9,220 bases of DNA. Origin: an uncultured Collinsella sp. (lineage in GTDB: Bacteria; Actinomycetota; Coriobacteriia; Coriobacteriales; Coriobacteriaceae). The stretch covers positions 1-9,220 of the forward strand of contig URIE01000072.1 of NCBI GenBank assembly GCA_900547805.1. The letters run 5' to 3'. Numbering within the stretch: position 1 is the first letter of the stretch; every line of letters starts with the position of its first letter. Under the pieces are notes generated by a model, which searched no databases, was not told the DNA's origin, and saw only the letters and a list, made by a program, of their open reading frames with translations. The position numbers and the translations under genes are program-made. This document shows positions 6,147 to 9,220 of the stretch, piece by piece.

Positions 6147-6166
6147 CGAGTCTAAGCTATGACTCG
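6147..6166 (+). other. Hairpin in the glnN upstream region
   Basis: CGAGTC-TAAGCTAT-GACTCG gives a 6-bp perfect stem with an 8-nt loop, starting 5 nt after the candidate operator. It may overlap the glnN promoter or start site, which I could not place with confidence. Confidence 0.35.
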
Positions 6167-6181
6167 TTCGTTAGTAATCAA

Positions 6182-6200
6182 CACCGCTTCTCACGCGGTG
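6182..6200 (+). other. Hairpin just upstream of the glnN ribosome-binding site
   Basis: CACCGC-TTCTCAC-GCGGTG forms a 6-bp GC-rich stem ending 8 nt before AAGGGAG. If transcribed it would sit at the edge of the ribosome footprint and might stabilise the mRNA 5' end or modulate initiation. Confidence 0.4.
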
Positions 6201-6208
6201 CCGATACG

Positions 6209-6215
6209 AAGGGAG
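6209..6215 (+). promoter_or_regulatory. glnN ribosome-binding site
   Basis: AAGGGAG lies 6 nt before the ATG at 6222. It decides this start over the in-frame ATG at 6159, which would place the start inside the hairpin at 6147-6166 and add 21 residues unlike the family N-terminus. Confidence 0.75.
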
Positions 6216-6221
6216 TTCCGT

Positions 6222-8309
<2,088 letters not shown>

Positions 8310-8332
8310 CAGACACGATTGATTTTGCGTGT

Positions 8333-8367
8333 GAAGGGGTCTCGCCTGTGCGAGGCCCCTTCTTTTT
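8333..8367 (+). terminator. Intrinsic terminator of glnN
   Basis: A 13-bp stem (8333-8345 with 8350-8362, one G-U) with a CTGT loop is followed directly by TTTTT and then CTG. It begins 24 nt after the glnN stop and should end its transcript before the IS element. Confidence 0.93.
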
Positions 8368-8403
8368 CTGTCGATATGCTATTACGGGCTTTAGCCTGTG
8401 CGG

Positions 8404-8418
8404 GGCGCGCAGCGCGCC
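8404..8418 (+). repeat. IS left-end palindrome 1
   Basis: GGCGCGC-A-GCGCGCC is perfectly palindromic around position 8411. Flanking TGC (8399-8401) and GCA (8419-8421) can extend the stem past a 2-nt bulge. Confidence 0.55.
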
Positions 8419-8428
8419 GCATCAGAAA

Positions 8429-8447
8429 CCACCCGCTATGCGGGTGG
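8429..8447 (+). repeat. IS left-end subterminal hairpin
   Basis: CCACCCGC-TAT-GCGGGTGG is an 8-bp perfect stem preceded by GAAA. It resembles the right-end stem at 9119-9143 and is the best candidate for the left TnpA-binding palindrome. Confidence 0.6.
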
Positions 8448-8454
8448 GGCCAAA

Positions 8455-8470
8455 CGGCTTTACAAAGCCG
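8455..8470 (+). repeat. IS left-end hairpin 3
   Basis: CGGCTTT (8455-8461) and AAAGCCG (8464-8470) are perfectly complementary around AC; the outermost six pairs probably form with a 4-nt loop. Its 3' arm overlaps the sequence that can pair with the tnpA ribosome-binding region, so the two structures exclude each other. Confidence 0.5.
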
Positions 8471-8529
8471 CCCCCTCGCCGGACACTTGCGATTGTTCAG
8501 GCCGCAAGGAATCCGAGTCGAGAGGGCGG
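8468..8529 (+). promoter_or_regulatory. tnpA leader structure covering the likely ribosome-binding region
   Basis: CCG+CCCTC (8468-8477, with two extra C) pairs with GAGGG+CGG (8522-8529), closing an inner hairpin CGGA/TCCG (8480-8483, 8512-8515) and CTTGCG/CGCAAG (8486-8491, 8503-8508). The 3' arm is the only purine-rich SD-like stretch before the tnpA ATG at 8539. In enteric IS200 the tnpA leader is known to hide its ribosome-binding site in a hairpin, keeping transposase low. A similar role here is inference. Confidence 0.45.
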
Positions 8530-8538
8530 TGGTGGCGT

Positions 8539-9009
8539 ATGGCCCAGAAGGCCTACAGCCTGTCGCACACGAAGTGGATGTGCAAGTACCACGTCGTGTT
8601 CACGCCGAAGTATAGGCGCAAAGTCATCTACAACCAAATAAGGTCCGACCTTGGGGAGATCTTCAGGAGGCTCTGCCAGTACAAGGGGATAGAGATCATC
8701 GAGGGGCACCTGATGCCCGACCACGTCCACATGCTGCTGGCGATACCGCCGAAGTACAGCGTATCGAGCGTGATGGGCTACCTGAAGGGGAAGAGCTCGC
8801 TGATGATATTCGACAAGCACGCGAACATGAAGTACAAGTTCGGCAACAGGAAGTTCTGGGCCGAGGGCTACTACGTGTCCACCGTCGGCCTGAACGAGGC
8901 CACCGTCGCGAAGTACATCCGGGAGCAGGAGAAGGCCGACATCGCAATCGACCGGCTGAGCGTCAAGGAGTACGAGGACCCCTTCGATAGGGGGCCGGGG
9001 CGTAAATAG
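8539..9009 (+). CDS. tnpA: IS200-type transposase TnpA (HUH/Y1 family)
   Basis: This small single-strand DNA transposase cuts and rejoins the element ends through a covalent 5'-phosphotyrosine. The 156 residues match the family (about 140-155). The N-terminus WMCKYHVVFTPKYRRK (13-28), the HUH motif His62-Val-His64 in MPDHVHMLLAIPPKYS, the FWAEGYYVSTVG stretch (106-117) and the catalytic tyrosine Tyr126 in KYIREQ are all present, so the protein looks intact. The ATG at 8539 is chosen because the family N-terminus starts there; an in-frame ATG at 8398 would add 47 residues encoded by the hairpin-rich left end. Six of ten Arg codons are AGG and ATA is used for four Ile codons, unlike neighbouring glnN, which supports separate ancestry. 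No tnpB accompanies it. Confidence 0.94.
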   Translation: MAQKAYSLSHTKWMCKYHVVFTPKYRRKVIYNQIRSDLGEIFRRLCQYKGIEIIEGHLMPDHVHMLLAIPPKYSVSSVMGYLKGKSSLMIFDKHANMKYKFGNRKFWAEGYYVSTVGLNEATVAKYIREQEKADIAIDRLSVKEYEDPFDRGPGRK

Positions 9010-9010
9010 C

Positions 9011-9025
9011 GCCGGTTTGACCGGC
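9011..9025 (+). repeat. Hairpin directly after tnpA
   Basis: GCCGGT-TTG-ACCGGC is a 6-bp perfect stem starting 2 nt after the tnpA stop. It has no T-run, so it is a weak terminator candidate at most. A nested alternative, CCCGT-C-ACGGG, follows at 9025-9035. Confidence 0.45.
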
Positions 9026-9049
9026 CCGTCACGGGTCAACCTGCAGTGC

Positions 9050-9070
9050 GGCCCGAACCCCGTGAGGGCC
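9050..9070 (+). repeat. Right-side IS stem
   Basis: GGCCC (9050-9054) and GGGCC (9066-9070) flank an 11-nt loop. It is one of several short stems between tnpA and the right-end hairpin. Confidence 0.35.
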
Positions 9071-9099
9071 GGCGCCTTTAGACGCGTGCCGGAAATCCA

Positions 9100-9112
9100 A
9101 GGGTTATACCCT
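9100..9112 (+). repeat. Right-side IS stem 2
   Basis: AGGGT-TAT-ACCCT, a 5-bp stem, lies 6 nt before the right-end hairpin. It lies where the guide sequence near the IS right end would be expected. Confidence 0.35.
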
Positions 9113-9118
9113 AAGAGC

Positions 9119-9150
9119 AAACCACCCCTTTTAGGGGTGGTTTTGATTTT
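9119..9150 (+). terminator. IS right-end hairpin with T-run (subterminal palindrome and likely terminator)
   Basis: AAACCACCCC (9119-9128) pairs with GGGGTGGTTT (9134-9143) over 10 bp around TTTTA, then TGATTTT follows. Its sequence mirrors the left-end hairpin, so it is probably the right TnpA-binding palindrome, with the IS end a few bases beyond. The T-rich tail means it should also stop tnpA transcription. Confidence 0.65.
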
Positions 9151-9220
9151 GCTTCGCGCCATGTGGGGGTGGTGGCGACGTGCATTTTTGCGAGTATTCT
9201 GCAATCGAAGGCCCCTGCAT
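9151..9220. other. Flank beyond the IS right end
   Basis: I see no gene, RNA or clear signal in these 70 nt. TGCA recurs near 9180-9183 and 9210-9213 and TGCAT ends the window, but this is too little to call a repeat. Confidence 0.3.

Larger units (their letters stand above)
8385..9150 (+). mobile_element. IS200-type insertion sequence (IS200/IS605 family), boundaries approximate
   Basis: The element is defined by an intact IS200-type TnpA and hairpins at both ends. The left side holds stems at 8404-8418, 8429-8447 and 8455-8470; the right side ends with one at 9119-9143. The left and right stems share the pattern AAACCACCC...GGGTGG, as expected for the subterminal imperfect palindromes that TnpA recognises. 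There is no tnpB. This family moves as single-stranded DNA and makes no target duplication, so exact ends cannot be read from direct repeats. A TTAC at 8382-8385 could be the left target tetranucleotide, but this is a guess. It inserted just after the glnN terminator, where it harms no gene. There is no sign of passenger genes. Confidence 0.75.

Noticed and set aside
8398..8538. N-terminal extension of tnpA to the ATG at 8398
   Set aside because: These 47 codons run through the IS left-end hairpins and have no similarity to the TnpA N-terminus.
8497..9204. Minus-strand ORF of 235 codons opposite tnpA
   Set aside because: It mirrors the transposase gene and crosses the IS right-end hairpin; no family resemblance.
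9010..9220. A CRISPR array or tnpB/guide RNA downstream of tnpA
   Set aside because: There are no regularly spaced repeats and no RuvC-like ORF; only short unrelated stems.

Overview
The window looks like chromosomal DNA of a high-GC, gut-type actinobacterium of the Coriobacteriia, most likely Collinsella or a close relative. This rests on several traits seen together: high GC, strong AGGAG Shine-Dalgarno (SD) sites, a methionine synthase lacking its reactivation domain with that domain encoded by a separate adjacent gene, a type III glutamine synthetase, and a UPF0210/DUF711 gene. The genus is inference from gene content, not from a marker gene.

Layout. Positions 93-5794 are a leftward (minus-strand) block read in the order metF (5,10-methylenetetrahydrofolate reductase), a stand-alone B12-dependent methionine synthase activation protein, metH (three-domain cobalamin-dependent methionine synthase) and, after a 108-nt gap containing a strong hairpin, a UPF0210/DUF711 protein. 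The first three genes are tightly packed: metF and the activation gene overlap by one base (TAATG), and the metH ribosome-binding site overlaps the activation gene's stop codon. Together they form a methionine module. MetF makes 5-methyl-THF, MetH passes the methyl group through cobalamin to homocysteine, and the activation protein presumably re-methylates oxidised cobalamin in trans.

Positions 5795-6221 (427 nt) are a divergent intergenic region rich in secondary structure: a 74-nt near-perfect inverted repeat, several smaller hairpins, and three 5-bp half-sites spaced exactly 11 bp apart that resemble the actinobacterial GlnR nitrogen-regulator box. Downstream on the plus strand is a complete type III glutamine synthetase (6222-8309), closed by a textbook intrinsic terminator (8333-8367).

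From about 8385 to about 9150 lies an IS200-type element. It has one intact HUH/Y1 TnpA transposase (8539-9009), several hairpins at each end, a leader that can fold over the ribosome-binding region, and no TnpB. Its Arg and Ile codon use (AGG, ATA) differs clearly from the neighbouring glnN.

No wholly new multi-gene system is apparent. The most interesting unexplained material is the structured, possibly GlnR-bound metF-glnN intergenic region. Very long antisense ORFs (up to 840 codons) mirror the real genes and are judged to be GC-driven shadows.
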